This document shows, piece after piece, positions 8,749-16,912 of a DNA stretch of 64,000 nucleotides. The stretch is from Sphingomonas sp. PP-CE-1G-424. Lineage in GTDB: Bacteria; Pseudomonadota; Alphaproteobacteria; Sphingomonadales; Sphingomonadaceae. The DNA is taken from assembly GCF_004341085.1 (NCBI RefSeq), contig NZ_SLXW01000006.1, forward strand, positions 62,001-126,000. Direction: 5' to 3'. A program made the translations under genes and the position numbers. Positions within the stretch are counted from its first letter, which is position 1. Each line of letters begins with the position of its first letter. The notes under the pieces are model-generated. The model did not search any database, had not been told where the DNA came from, and saw only the letters and a list, made by a program, of their open reading frames with translations.

Positions 8749-10172
8749 AAGCCGTGATCCTCCCAGTCCGAGAAGCTGATCGGCACCGGCGGCTCGGTAT
8801 CGAAGGCGATCGCGCGGACGCGATGGCGAGAAATTCCGTCCTCGGCCAGGCGGAGCGAGGGTTGGACCGCCACAGGCTCTTCACCGCTGAGTAGGGAGCT
8901 GAACCAATCCTCCTCGGGCACCGCCGGCGGGGAGGGTGACGCAGCGGCCGCCGGAGCGGGCAACGGGTCGAAGAGGACCCGTTCCTCTACGTAATCCCCT
9001 TCCTCGTCGCGGTGCGTGTAGCTGAAGTGAATCTTCCGCTCGACGTCGTCCTCGGCACCCTCGACGACCGAGGCGTGTGGGAACAGCGCGATGTTGTTCT
9101 GCGTGTCGGTCAGCTGCGACGACCCGAAGATGAGGCCATCGAACGGAGGGTCGGCCCGCGCCCAGAGATACTCGGCGACGATCTGCGTGGGCAGGTAGTC
9201 CAGCGTCTCGCGCCCGGGGATCACGGCGCGCCTCACCTCCTCGTGGAAGCCGCGGACGAACCCCGCATATCCCTGCAGCTCGGCATAGCCGGGCTCGAAG
9301 TAGCTGATGTGGCGCTGGGCCGCCTCGAGAAGCGTCAGGTCCAGGACGCGCAACGGGCGGACCACCTCGAACCTGCCGACGATGGCGGCGCCGCCGACCG
9401 GAACGCGCAGTTCCGCGACGCAGGTGATCGGGTCGAAGGCACCGTAGAACACGCTCACCCCCGCCGGGTTCATCCTGCCCGAGCCGGCCTTGCCGGGCCG
9501 TGCCGCACCAAGCTGCGATACGCGCTGGCGCAGGATCTCGGCGCTGGCGCCTTCGTCGTTGGCGATGCGGCCGCGGTAGATGTATCGGTCCGCGTCGTCC
9601 GGTCCGATCGTCCTGATCGCGCCGCCGTCCGGCCAACGGCCGTCCAGTAGCGGGGCGAGGATCTCGTCCAGGACGGCGATGCCGTCGGCCAGAAAGAACC
9701 GGCGCTCCTGCTTGAGCTGGGCGCAGAATTGCGTCCAGCGCTCCCGGAGCTGCCCGTCGCTCGCGTCGACGATCGCGTAGATATCCGACGTGTCGTCATA
9801 CCAGTCGAAGTCACCGTCGTTAACGTCCCACTGGTGCCGGTCCGAGAGATAGCTGACGATGTCCTGCCCGATCTCCTCGTCGGCGGCCTCGGCCATCTCC
9901 GTCATCAAGAAGCTGGGTGTCTCGCCGGACGGACCGTAGGTCACATGCCCCCCGTTGATGGTCACGTCCTCGCGCGCCAGGCCGACGACCTCCCTGAACG
10001 TGTCGTCGACGCGGCGCGCCAGGGCGCCGATGGTGACGCCGATCTCGTCCTCGTTCGCGCAGTAGGAGCATTCGCCCGGCCGCCCGTCCCGGAGGATCTC
10101 GGCCTTGAGGACGTCCTCGCCGATGCACTCGTGGCACACGCGGTGGTCCTCGTCCTCGTCCAATTCCTCCAC
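8745..10172 (-). CDS. HEPN/RES N-terminal domain plus RES-domain protein
   Basis: The 475-residue protein starts with a zinc-ribbon-like pair, Cys13-x2-Cys16 and Cys35-x2-Cys38, typical of proteins carrying the HEPN/RES N-terminal domain. The C-terminal half has the RES signature: YIYRGRI (Arg), RMNPAGVSVFYGAF, CVAELRVP (Glu) and later FDGLIFGSSQL (Ser). RES proteins act as NAD+-degrading or NAD+-phosphorolysing toxins in toxin-antitoxin pairs (known for the family). No Xre-type antitoxin gene adjoins it, which fits the HEPN-fused subclass rather than a Xre-RES pair. The start is GTG 10172, preceded by AAAGGGGA. The acidic ribbon-bearing N-terminus may act as a built-in regulator (inference). 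Confidence 0.72.
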   Translation of the reverse strand: MEELDEDEDHRVCHECIGEDVLKAEILRDGRPGECSYCANEDEIGVTIGALARRVDDTFREVVGLAREDVTINGGHVTYGPSGETPSFLMTEMAEAADEEIGQDIVSYLSDRHQWDVNDGDFDWYDDTSDIYAIVDASDGQLRERWTQFCAQLKQERRFFLADGIAVLDEILAPLLDGRWPDGGAIRTIGPDDADRYIYRGRIANDEGASAEILRQRVSQLGAARPGKAGSGRMNPAGVSVFYGAFDPITCVAELRVPVGGAAIVGRFEVVRPLRVLDLTLLEAAQRHISYFEPGYAELQGYAGFVRGFHEEVRRAVIPGRETLDYLPTQIVAEYLWARADPPFDGLIFGSSQLTDTQNNIALFPHASVVEGAEDDVERKIHFSYTHRDEEGDYVEERVLFDPLPAPAAAASPSPPAVPEEDWFSSLLSGEEPVAVQPSLRLAEDGISRHRVRAIAFDTEPPVPISFSDWEDHGF

Positions 10173-10301
10173 GACGCATTGTCCCCTTTCCGACGACCAA
10201 AGATGCCTAGCGACGCAAACCCGGCGGCGCCGGCCCGGCGCTGGGCGCGGAGGCGCGCGCGATCGGCTTCCCGGCTACCGGCACTGTGATAGTGAGTGTC
10301 C

Positions 10302-10544
10302 ATGATCGACCTCCACACCGCAAGCGCCGAGCAGCTCGACACGGTCCCCGAACTCAGGGGACACGGCTTCGAGATCGTCCGTTACCGCGAGGCGCGCGGC
10401 CGCTTCGAGACGCGTCGCCAGCTCGAGGAGGTTCCCGGCCTCGCCGGGGAAGTAGCACGGAGACGAGGACCAAGTCAGCGTAGGCTGAGTTCGTCCACGG
10501 CCGCCTTGAGGCCGTGGATCGAAGTTAGGAGCTTGGTCGCGTAG
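10302..10544 (+). CDS. Small helix-hairpin-helix (ComEA-like) protein, possibly truncated
   Basis: From ATG 10302 the product begins MIDLHTASAEQLDTVPEL and continues with a second hairpin ending RRQLEEVPGLAGEVARR. This is the ComEA/HhH pattern (INxNTAxxxxLxxxPGIG ... FxxxxxLxxVPG), a non-specific DNA-binding fold. Only the first ~55 residues are convincing; the last ~25 run across a hairpin and look like read-through, so the gene may be cut by a junction near 10480. An in-frame GTG at 10296 is an alternative start. It is divergent from the RES gene. Confidence 0.5.
   Translation: MIDLHTASAEQLDTVPELRGHGFEIVRYREARGRFETRRQLEEVPGLAGEVARRRGPSQRRLSSSTAALRPWIEVRSLVA
10495..10517 (+). other. Perfect 8-bp hairpin at a probable junction
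   Basis: CCACGGCC (10495-10502) pairs with GGCCGTGG (10510-10517) across a 7-nt loop. It sits at the 3' end of the HhH gene, where recognisable similarity stops. It could be a transcription terminator lacking a clear T-tract, or mark a recombination junction. Confidence 0.35.
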
Positions 10545-10979
10545 CGCCGTCCAGCTGCGCCTGCCGCGCGAGGTTCACAAACTGCTTCTCCGCGACAACC
10601 ATGCCGCAATGCATGAACTGTGATGAACGCTATCATGTCGCGAAGATCGTTCTCGGACAGCCGCCGGCCGCCCCGAAGCGGCCAGACCGTGATCCAAGTG
10701 GCGACCATTGGCGATCGACTGAAAGAACGGCCGCTCTCGGAGATATTGTCGGTGCTGCTGGACGGACGAAATTGGGGCGCGTTGCTGCCAGACGGTTTGA
10801 CGCCGACCGAGCGGCAGCTTCTGGCAGAAGCTGCCGTTGAAGGCCCGACCGGCGAACGGCGCATGTTGGTCGTGAGCTGCCACGGCGCCTGCCGAGAGCA
10901 GACCCAGTTGCAGGCGTTGGCGGCCCCTTTTCGCAGTCAGGATCGAGTTTCAGCACGATGCACTTTAACGCCGATCCTA
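10545..10979. other. Intergenic stretch without a convincing gene
   Basis: No recognised coding region. A plus-strand open frame from about 10620 reads partly protein-like (GDRLKERPLSEILSVLLDG, LTPTERQLLAEAAVEGP) and has GC-rich third positions over ~90 codons. It then runs into the 3' end of the opposing membrane protein gene. It may be a broken hypothetical gene; I recognise no family. Confidence 0.3.
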
Positions 10980-11669
10980 TCAGGATACGACCTTATCATA
11001 CGTCCTGAATACCTCTCGCGTGTACGCAGCATAGAACTTAATGAAGCGAAGGAACAAGCCGATCGCCAAGACTGCTGCACCGATCATCAGCGTGACGGTC
11101 ATGCGATCATGTGTCTGCCACGACGCATAAGCTAGCATGGCGGTCGCTATGATCGCCGCCATCGAGACATTGCGGCACATGCCATATTGGTTGATGAAGT
11201 TATCGAGGCGAGTCGCCGTATCGGCCACACCGCGCGCATGAGGAAAGGCCGCGACGAACGCAGCCTCGCCATCCATCGCGGTAGATGCGACGTTTAGCCC
11301 TGTCGCGAGCTTGCCCATGATCCGCGTCTGGTTGGGGACGGGCAACGGTTGATACTCCCGTGCGCCCGATAATGCCGCAAGCCAGCGTTCTCGGCGACGC
11401 GGCGGATGGATGCCAAGCACGATCTCCGAAGGCGGCCGCAATATGCGCCGGGCCACAACATGCTCCAGCAAGGCTGCCGACGGCATGGCAATAATCTGCC
11501 CCACAAGGTACGCTACTACGGCCCAAAATACCCCGGATACGATCGTCCAATGCTGCTCGTGCGCGAGAGCGGACCCCATGAACACACGATCATATGCCGC
11601 AAGCGCGACCATACCGGTCGTCAGGAACGCATAAAACTCATAGCTAGCGAGCGGAAACCAGTCCTTCAT
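10980..11669 (-). CDS. Multi-pass membrane protein of the ubiquitin-like operon
   Basis: The 229-residue protein has two hydrophobic helices near the N-terminus (FYAFLTTGMVALAAY; GVFWAVVAYLVGQIIAMPSA) and a close-packed pair near the C-terminus (MAAIIATAMLAYASW; VTLMIGAAVLAIGLFLRFI), separated by a ~90-residue basic, presumably cytoplasmic loop. It is the last of three genes; its start overlaps the stop of the E2-E1-JAB gene by 4 nt (ATGA), so translation is probably coupled. I do not recognise a named family. In such an operon a membrane protein could be the effector that disrupts the envelope, or the target of conjugation (inference). Confidence 0.6.
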   Translation of the reverse strand: MKDWFPLASYEFYAFLTTGMVALAAYDRVFMGSALAHEQHWTIVSGVFWAVVAYLVGQIIAMPSAALLEHVVARRILRPPSEIVLGIHPPRRRERWLAALSGAREYQPLPVPNQTRIMGKLATGLNVASTAMDGEAAFVAAFPHARGVADTATRLDNFINQYGMCRNVSMAAIIATAMLAYASWQTHDRMTVTLMIGAAVLAIGLFLRFIKFYAAYTREVFRTYDKVVS

Positions 11670-13945
11670 GGCTCTTCGCCCCCTCTGACTTTAATCGCGG
11701 GTTGCGAGTATACCCGCTCCGCAATCAGCTTAGCGTAGCCCCCTGGGGTATGGATGAGAAGCAAAGCGGGGCCGAACTGGCGCATGGCAAGGATACTGCC
11801 AGCGATGGCGTCGGTCATCGAGGGACCGCTGGTCATCAGATGGTTGTGCCATGTCCCGATCACTTGCAGCGCACCGCCGGTACGCCGCGCAATGCCGAGA
11901 ACCGCGGCCCTCAAACCCTGCGTGCCAAGGACGAACTCGGCGGCGCTGCGGATGCTATCAGGCGGGGCAGCAATCAGATCGACCACCTGGAAGAGATTGC
12001 CGATATGAGAGAAACGACCCACGAGAACCCCGCCGGTCTCAACGCCCGGATATAGTGCGATATCCGCTTCGATCGCCGCGTGGACACGGGGATGGATCCG
12101 GATGCCAGGCTCGTCGGGGGCCAATTGGTCGACATCGATCCACGCATCCTCGTTCGCCACCGACCAGGCCAAGCCGCCGTCGGCATCGGTTCGGCCGATA
12201 CGTACCTCCCCCCTCGCGGGCAGGCCATCGCGCGCCCACCCCGTAATCGGTCGCGCCATCGATGCGGCTAGCATTGACAGATCGCTATCCGGCATCGGGA
12301 AGGTGACGGCCGAACACCCCTGCCCGATGATCACTTCCTCCGCTCGGGCGCCGAAGGCGATCGCCGCATCGTTGGCGTCGAGTGCCAGCGTTCGATACGC
12401 TTCCGCAGCCAGGTCGCTGATGCTTGGGTTCGCGTCCGGTCCCTCGCACGCGACATACGCCATGCGGCCGGCGCCCAGCAGGCACGCCTCGACGATCCGC
12501 GGGCGATCGGGCCAAGGGGCGTGCGCCAACGCCTCACGCGTGACGAGGCTCGCCGTGGTATCGACCAACATCGCGCACCCCTCCTGGGCGAGTTGCGCTC
12601 GCCCGTCGGCAGAGCCGATCAGCGACACGGCATCATCCGACACGGCCGCAGCTTTCTGGTCGAGCTTATTAATTTGGTCGACGACGAGATCGGCCTTGGC
12701 GCGCAGGAAGAGCCTTTCCGCGATGCCGATCGGCATCGCGGTGTGACGCGCGTAGTTATGAGCGCTCATGTAGCCACGATCGACGACGATCGACGGCGCC
12801 CGACCGGCGCGGCCCGCGTGGAGCGCGATCTTCGACCCGACGCTACCAGCGCCAAGCATGGTCCAAGGCAACGTCGCCGCACTGGAGCCGTCACCGGACG
12901 TCCTTCGTAGCAATCCCGCGTTGATCGTCTCCCGTTGCGCAGCCAGCCGTACCGGCGTCGCGGTATCGAGGAAGTCATGCCCCGGCGCCACCTCGATCAG
13001 ATACGGGCAAATCTCGATCGTGCTGTCCGACCCCACCAACGGATAGGGTCGACGGGGGAGCAACAATATCGCGAGCGGGATAGCCTGCGGTGGGGGATTG
13101 GCAATCAGACCATCCCGAACGGCAACCAACCCAGCTAGTAGATCATCCCGGCAGCCATAAAGGTTCGCGCGGTCGAAGAGGTCGCCGACGGTGGCAACCG
13201 TCTCAGGCAGGTAGAAGTCGGCAACGATCGGCCCCTGTGGTCCCGAGCCGGGCCAAGCCAGCAACGTCAGACCGCTACCGATATCGTCCTCGCGCGTCAG
13301 GATCGGGCCGATCAGCGCAGGCGGCAAGATACAGCTCGAGCCGAGCAGCAGCTTGAACATGTCGGATTTGGGGTAGTGGATGTAGGTCGTCACGAAGAGC
13401 GCCGTACCGCTGGTTAGGGTAACGTGGCTTCGTACCCGATCAGCATCACACGCGATGATGTCAGAGATCGTGTCGCGCCGCACCGGCTCCCAGCCGTGCG
13501 CAGGATCGTTGAGGTCGAGTTCCGCAGCCCGATCTAGCCACTCGACGAGTTGCTCTACCAGCCCAACAAACCCACGCGCCTGAACAACCTCACGGGGGCT
13601 GCCCAGGACCAGACACGGCTCGACCAACGAACCAGCCTTGCCGGGCTGGATATGCGGATGGATGCGCGGAAAGTCATTACGCAGCCTGATCCACGGCGAC
13701 ACCAATGGAAAACGATCATGCAGTGCGATCGTGACCGCTTCATCCATCTGGACGCCGAATGGGCTTTGCCCCGCCGCGCGCCAGACCGCCGGTAGTTCGG
13801 TGTGAATGACGACCCGGCAGAGCGTCCAATCCCCCGCCTTGCCGGTCACGGAGACGCTGCGAACCGACGGGTGCGCTTCAGCCTGTCGAAGCGCCCGTGC
13901 GACGGCGATCGGCAGCTCGGCCGGTACTGCGGAGTCTTCGCTCAC
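11666..13945 (-). CDS. E2-E1-JAB triple fusion: ubiquitin-like conjugation and deconjugation enzyme
   Basis: One 759-residue chain joins three modules. Residues ~1-155 resemble prokaryotic E2 folds: FPLVSPWIRLRNDFPRIHPH, then EPCLV with candidate catalytic Cys111, then HGWEPVRRD. Residues ~355-560 are a ThiF/E1 adenylation domain with the nucleotide loop GAGSVGSK (365-372), VDRGYMSAHNYARH, and GQGCSAVTF with Cys544 as a possible E1 cysteine. Residues ~615-750 are a JAB/JAMM peptidase: Glu636, HNH (His700, His702), Ser709, Asp712. Residues 155-350 are unassigned. The family is known from CBASS Cap2/Cap3, Bil and related operons, where E1 and E2 attach a C-terminal glycine to a target and JAB trims or removes it. 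Its start overlaps the upstream MBL gene by 4 nt. Confidence 0.8.
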   Translation of the reverse strand: MSEDSAVPAELPIAVARALRQAEAHPSVRSVSVTGKAGDWTLCRVVIHTELPAVWRAAGQSPFGVQMDEAVTIALHDRFPLVSPWIRLRNDFPRIHPHIQPGKAGSLVEPCLVLGSPREVVQARGFVGLVEQLVEWLDRAAELDLNDPAHGWEPVRRDTISDIIACDADRVRSHVTLTSGTALFVTTYIHYPKSDMFKLLLGSSCILPPALIGPILTREDDIGSGLTLLAWPGSGPQGPIVADFYLPETVATVGDLFDRANLYGCRDDLLAGLVAVRDGLIANPPPQAIPLAILLLPRRPYPLVGSDSTIEICPYLIEVAPGHDFLDTATPVRLAAQRETINAGLLRRTSGDGSSAATLPWTMLGAGSVGSKIALHAGRAGRAPSIVVDRGYMSAHNYARHTAMPIGIAERLFLRAKADLVVDQINKLDQKAAAVSDDAVSLIGSADGRAQLAQEGCAMLVDTTASLVTREALAHAPWPDRPRIVEACLLGAGRMAYVACEGPDANPSISDLAAEAYRTLALDANDAAIAFGARAEEVIIGQGCSAVTFPMPDSDLSMLAASMARPITGWARDGLPARGEVRIGRTDADGGLAWSVANEDAWIDVDQLAPDEPGIRIHPRVHAAIEADIALYPGVETGGVLVGRFSHIGNLFQVVDLIAAPPDSIRSAAEFVLGTQGLRAAVLGIARRTGGALQVIGTWHNHLMTSGPSMTDAIAGSILAMRQFGPALLLIHTPGGYAKLIAERVYSQPAIKVRGGEEP

Positions 13946-15084
13946 CCGTGCGCCAGTGCCTCGCTGCCGACACCCGTCGCCGCTGCCGTGGTGGCAGCCA
14001 GCGCCACGCGCTTCAGCTTCGGACCGTTCCGGCCGATCTCGAACATAACCGGATCGTCGCCTTCCACCTCACCGACGCATTTGAACTCACCGCTGAAACC
14101 GCCGGCCATGTCCTCATATTCGCGCTTGGCGCGGATGCACGGCGGGTCCTTGTCATCGTCGCTGATCGGGCAGGAGCTGGCGATGATCATGGCACCGGGG
14201 CGGCCTTGCGCGAGCGCGCTCCGTGCATCCGACGAAACCTCGGCGTCTTCGCCCTTTTCCGACCAACTGTCGCACGACAGGCTATGCCAGGAGCAATGAT
14301 GCGGAGCGACCAAAAGATCATACGCCAGATTGGCAGGTTCGTCCTGCCAGCGATCCCATAGCTTCTCCCAGATCATAACTTCGGCGTCGCCTCCGAATAG
14401 AAGATAGGCGGCATCCTCTTTGCCCGCGGCTCCGATCCGCATCTGAATGATGACGCTCGAATTGTTCTTGGTAAGAATATTGGCTTCATCTTCGGTTTCG
14501 GCGAGCCGCGGCGCCAGCAGCAGCGCATCGAAGAGTTCATCTTCAATGCCGTCCACATTCGCAAACCGCTCGCCGGCACGGACAAGGATGCCCTCCAGAT
14601 CATCGGTCTTGGCATCGACGTCCTCGCCCAACACGAGGATGCGATCCCCATCGCCGAGCGTCTTGTTCTTGCGGAACAACGCGACACGCCGACGCGCTTC
14701 ATCCTTCCACGCCTCGGCGTCGGCCGACAGCAGATCATCTTTGCGGCGACGGCGGAAGACCAGCGGCGACGACCACATCGTGCGGATCACGATCTTGTCG
14801 TCCGCCGCCTTGTGCGACGAGAGCGGTCCGAGATGGAAGTGGTTCTGCAATCCGCGTACATGATCGGCGTCGGGATGCGTCAGCAAGAACGCATCGACGA
14901 ACAGCCGATCATCATCATCTCGATCAAGGATTCCGCGCAACTGTGTGGCCACATCGGGGGTGTCGTCTTTGGCATTATCAGCCGAGCTGCGAATGTTGAT
15001 GTCGATAAGAATACGTCGACCGTTTTCGAGTTCGACCAACGCCATGTCGCCGTTGCCCACCTTGAAGTGGTAGGTCTTAGCCAT
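13942..15084 (-). CDS. Metallo-beta-lactamase-fold protein (ComEC-like hydrolase type) of the ubiquitin-like operon
   Basis: The 380-residue protein has the metal motif LLTHPDADHVRGL (His70, Asp72, Asp74, His75), a strand LLFGGDAE, and APHHCSWHS, the arrangement of ComEC/Rec2-like metallo-beta-lactamase-fold hydrolases. It has no signal peptide or membrane segment. Start ATG 15084 follows AGGGAAGGAT. It is the first gene of a three-gene operon and overlaps the E2-E1-JAB start by 4 nt. Comparative genomics has linked MBL-fold proteins to E1/E2/JAB operons; the substrate is unknown. The chain ends in ...SEALAHG with a terminal glycine after an Ala/Thr-rich flexible tail, so it could be a conjugation donor (speculative). 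Confidence 0.72.
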   Translation of the reverse strand: MAKTYHFKVGNGDMALVELENGRRILIDINIRSSADNAKDDTPDVATQLRGILDRDDDDRLFVDAFLLTHPDADHVRGLQNHFHLGPLSSHKAADDKIVIRTMWSSPLVFRRRRKDDLLSADAEAWKDEARRRVALFRKNKTLGDGDRILVLGEDVDAKTDDLEGILVRAGERFANVDGIEDELFDALLLAPRLAETEDEANILTKNNSSVIIQMRIGAAGKEDAAYLLFGGDAEVMIWEKLWDRWQDEPANLAYDLLVAPHHCSWHSLSCDSWSEKGEDAEVSSDARSALAQGRPGAMIIASSCPISDDDKDPPCIRAKREYEDMAGGFSGEFKCVGEVEGDDPVMFEIGRNGPKLKRVALAATTAAATGVGSEALAHG

Positions 15085-15214
15085 ATCCTTCCCTTTCTCA
15101 ACCTAGGTTTGGTGAAGACATAGGTAGAACAGCACGCCTTTCAAGGAAGCAACTCTGTTGCCAGCATATGCGGCCGGGTACGCCGACCGGCTTGCCCGCC
15201 CGCCCCCTATTCCT

Positions 15215-15360
15215 ATGAAGCGAGAGCATTACGCTCACGGGGAATTGGTAGCGGAACTTGGCGCATCGTTTGTGAGCGGCGCGATCGGAATCAAATTGCA
15301 AGACCGCGAGAACCATGCCGCCCTGAGCGTCTTGCTGGCCGATCGGAAAATGGGAAAGCG
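15215..15360 (+). pseudogene. Relic of an ArdC-type antirestriction gene
   Basis: The plus-strand frame reads REHYAHGELVAELGASF, then GIKLQDRENHAALSVLLADRK. This matches the C-terminal zincin-like region of ArdC/DUF1738 proteins (YAREELVAELGxAFL ... HAAYxxxWLxxLKxDKR). The reading then shifts frame (KAAAIAATL in the neighbouring frame) and decays. The family is ~300 residues; under 50 remain. It is the only recognisable content of the 514-bp gap between the MBL gene and the small-protein genes. Boundaries are approximate. Confidence 0.5.
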
Positions 15361-15598
15361 GCTGCGATCGCGGCCACCTTATGCTGCACCGTCCATGGCT
15401 CAAGCCACCGGATGGCAAAGGCGAGCATCAGAGGGGCATCGACCCGAAGCGAAGGCGCAGCGCCGATCGCACCCTGACTGCCGCCGCCATTCTCAACATA
15501 GGCATTCACGATCTGCCCGATGTGGTTTTCCGTCCCGTTTCCCGATCGTTTGCCGGGTAGCAGTCTCAGGATTTAAGGGGCGTGATCACTTTTAACGG

Positions 15599-15787
15599 TC
15601 AGCCCTTTTTCTCATCCTTCGGCGGTTGAGGCTGCTTAGGCTTTGATACTAAACTACCCACGGTAGGAAGTGCTCCAAGTCCTCCGTTAGGCCCGATGTA
15701 GCCACCCTGCACCTTACCCATACCACCGCGGATCGGAAACTTCCCCATTCCCCATCCCTCTAACGAGATGAAATCATCGTCATCCAT
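15599..15787 (-). CDS. Small Gly/Pro-rich protein ending in Lys-Lys-Gly (62 aa)
   Basis: ATG 15787 has a strong ribosome binding site, GGAGG, 8 nt upstream. The product starts MDDDDFISLEGWGMGKFP, is rich in Gly (GGYIGPNGGLGALPTVGS) and ends VSKPKQPQPPKDEKKG. The tail parallels that of its upstream neighbour: both contain LG-x-x-PT-x-GS-x-VSKP and end D/E-KKG. It looks intrinsically disordered and too short for a ubiquitin fold. It is the third gene of a leftward operon with the DUF6338-like gene. Function unknown; the terminal glycine and tail conservation suggest a processed or conjugated peptide (inference). Confidence 0.6.
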   Translation of the reverse strand: MDDDDFISLEGWGMGKFPIRGGMGKVQGGYIGPNGGLGALPTVGSLVSKPKQPQPPKDEKKG

Positions 15788-15820
15788 CAAAGTATCCTCC
15801 AGGTTTATCTATAGTAGCCG

Positions 15821-15994
15821 TCACCCTTTCTTGTCAGGCACGGGCTTAGATACAGCCGATCCACTGGTAGGCGGACTTCCGAGGCTACCTGATGCGGGCT
15901 TGTAGCCAAACGTGTCCGGGTTCTTTGAGGGCGTGTAACCCTTTTGGCCCACGGTCCAGCCATCGTTGAACTGCTTGCGTTCTTTGTCACTCAT
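15821..15994 (-). CDS. Small GYxP-repeat protein ending in Lys-Lys-Gly (57 aa)
   Basis: ATG 15994 follows AAAGGAGG with a 5-nt spacer and overlaps the end of the DUF6338-like gene, so translation is probably coupled. The product starts MSDKERKQFNDGWTVGQKGY, contains GYTPSKNP and FGYKPASGS, and ends SGSAVSKPVPDKKG. The tail is related to that of the 62-residue neighbour. It is polar, Pro/Gly/Ser-rich and probably disordered. I know of small GYxP-type peptides in similar operons only as uncharacterised proteins. Role unknown. Confidence 0.6.
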   Translation of the reverse strand: MSDKERKQFNDGWTVGQKGYTPSKNPDTFGYKPASGSLGSPPTSGSAVSKPVPDKKG

Positions 15995-16589
15995 CCGAGC
16001 CTCCTTTGATGAACTCAACCATACGGATGCTTCCGCCACAGATAAGGATGGAGCGAGGCGGAACAACCTCGTTCCAATTACCATCATCTCCGACCTGAAA
16101 CATTTGCGCTAGATACACGTCCCGATCACCGGACGTTGATGACGCGAACGAACCATCAATCCACGCGCCTGCTATTTCCGACCCGTCGTTAAGGTGAACC
16201 AATGCAAATGATGGTTCCCGCTTGCGGAAGGTATAATCCCAGGCAGTTGGTGTGTGGTGGACTGGCCTAAGCCCCATCCGCTCGGTGAGCGCGTAGAAGC
16301 GTTCTGATTGGTCAAAAAACACTAAGGCAACTCCGACAATCAGCGGAACCGCGAAATAAAGGAGAAGCTGCCAAAGCCATGACGGCAGCGCTGGGCCTAT
16401 GTCAGCATGGAATACCGGATAAGACGCAGCGCTATAAGCGATTGATACAACTGCATAGCTCGTCACTTTATCGGAGAGTGTGGGTGGCACGGTATCGCGA
16501 AAACGTGATCGGACCCATAAGATTACTATGCCCGGTGCTAGCAATCCCGTGAGTTTCGTTATTTCTGCGGCCGTTGGAATGTCTGCCAA
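15987..16589 (-). CDS. DUF6338-like membrane protein
   Basis: The 200-residue protein has an N-terminal hydrophobic segment (LLAPGIVILWV), further membrane segments (VVSIAYSAASYPVF; WLWQLLLYFAVPLIVGVALVFF) and a cytoplasmic C-terminal domain (AWDYTFRKREPSFALVHLNDGSEIAG ... DRDVYLAQMF ... VPPRSILICGGSIRMVEF), the layout of DUF6338 proteins. The start is TTG 16589 preceded by AAAGGGTAGC; no in-frame ATG lies nearby upstream. It leads a three-gene operon with the two KKG-tailed peptides. Function unknown. Confidence 0.6.
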   Translation of the reverse strand: MADIPTAAEITKLTGLLAPGIVILWVRSRFRDTVPPTLSDKVTSYAVVSIAYSAASYPVFHADIGPALPSWLWQLLLYFAVPLIVGVALVFFDQSERFYALTERMGLRPVHHTPTAWDYTFRKREPSFALVHLNDGSEIAGAWIDGSFASSTSGDRDVYLAQMFQVGDDGNWNEVVPPRSILICGGSIRMVEFIKGGSDE

Positions 16590-16912
16590 GCGCTACCCTT
16601 TCGGTCGAACGCTATCTGATCTGCTTGCGACTAGGAAGGGCGGGCGTCCGCCTCAATCAACGCTGCGCTAAAATGATCGTCCTTGATAGAACGATCAAGT
16701 GTCACAACCGGACGGTTCTGATCCGGCGCGTTGACGTACGGATTTTTGCCGGCTTCGAAGTGTCAGAAGGCCACGTCACAAGTCCAGTCGCGGTACGAGG
16801 AACGACGCGTTCAAGCCCCTGCCCTCCCGGCTGAACGAACGTCCGCTTCTTTGCGGTCGACGCCCTAAAGCGGCCATTCCGCTTTCCACCAAAACATCTC
16901 TACACCCCGGAG
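16590..16912. other. Intergenic stretch with no recognised gene
   Basis: It holds the upstream region of the leftward DUF6338-like operon and the downstream region of the SbcC-like gene. The only structure seen is a short CTTGAT...ATCAAG inverted repeat near 16682-16699. Nothing supports a protein or RNA gene. Confidence 0.4.

Noticed and set aside
10620-11135. Plus-strand open frame of 171 codons
   Set aside because: Its 3' third lies over the membrane protein gene on the other strand, it has no clear ribosome site or family, and only ~90 codons look protein-like; kept as an unresolved gap.
15158-15595. Full 145-codon plus-strand frame as an intact ArdC-like gene
   Set aside because: Only ~45 codons match, and the rest is His/Arg-rich out-of-frame sequence; called a relic instead.
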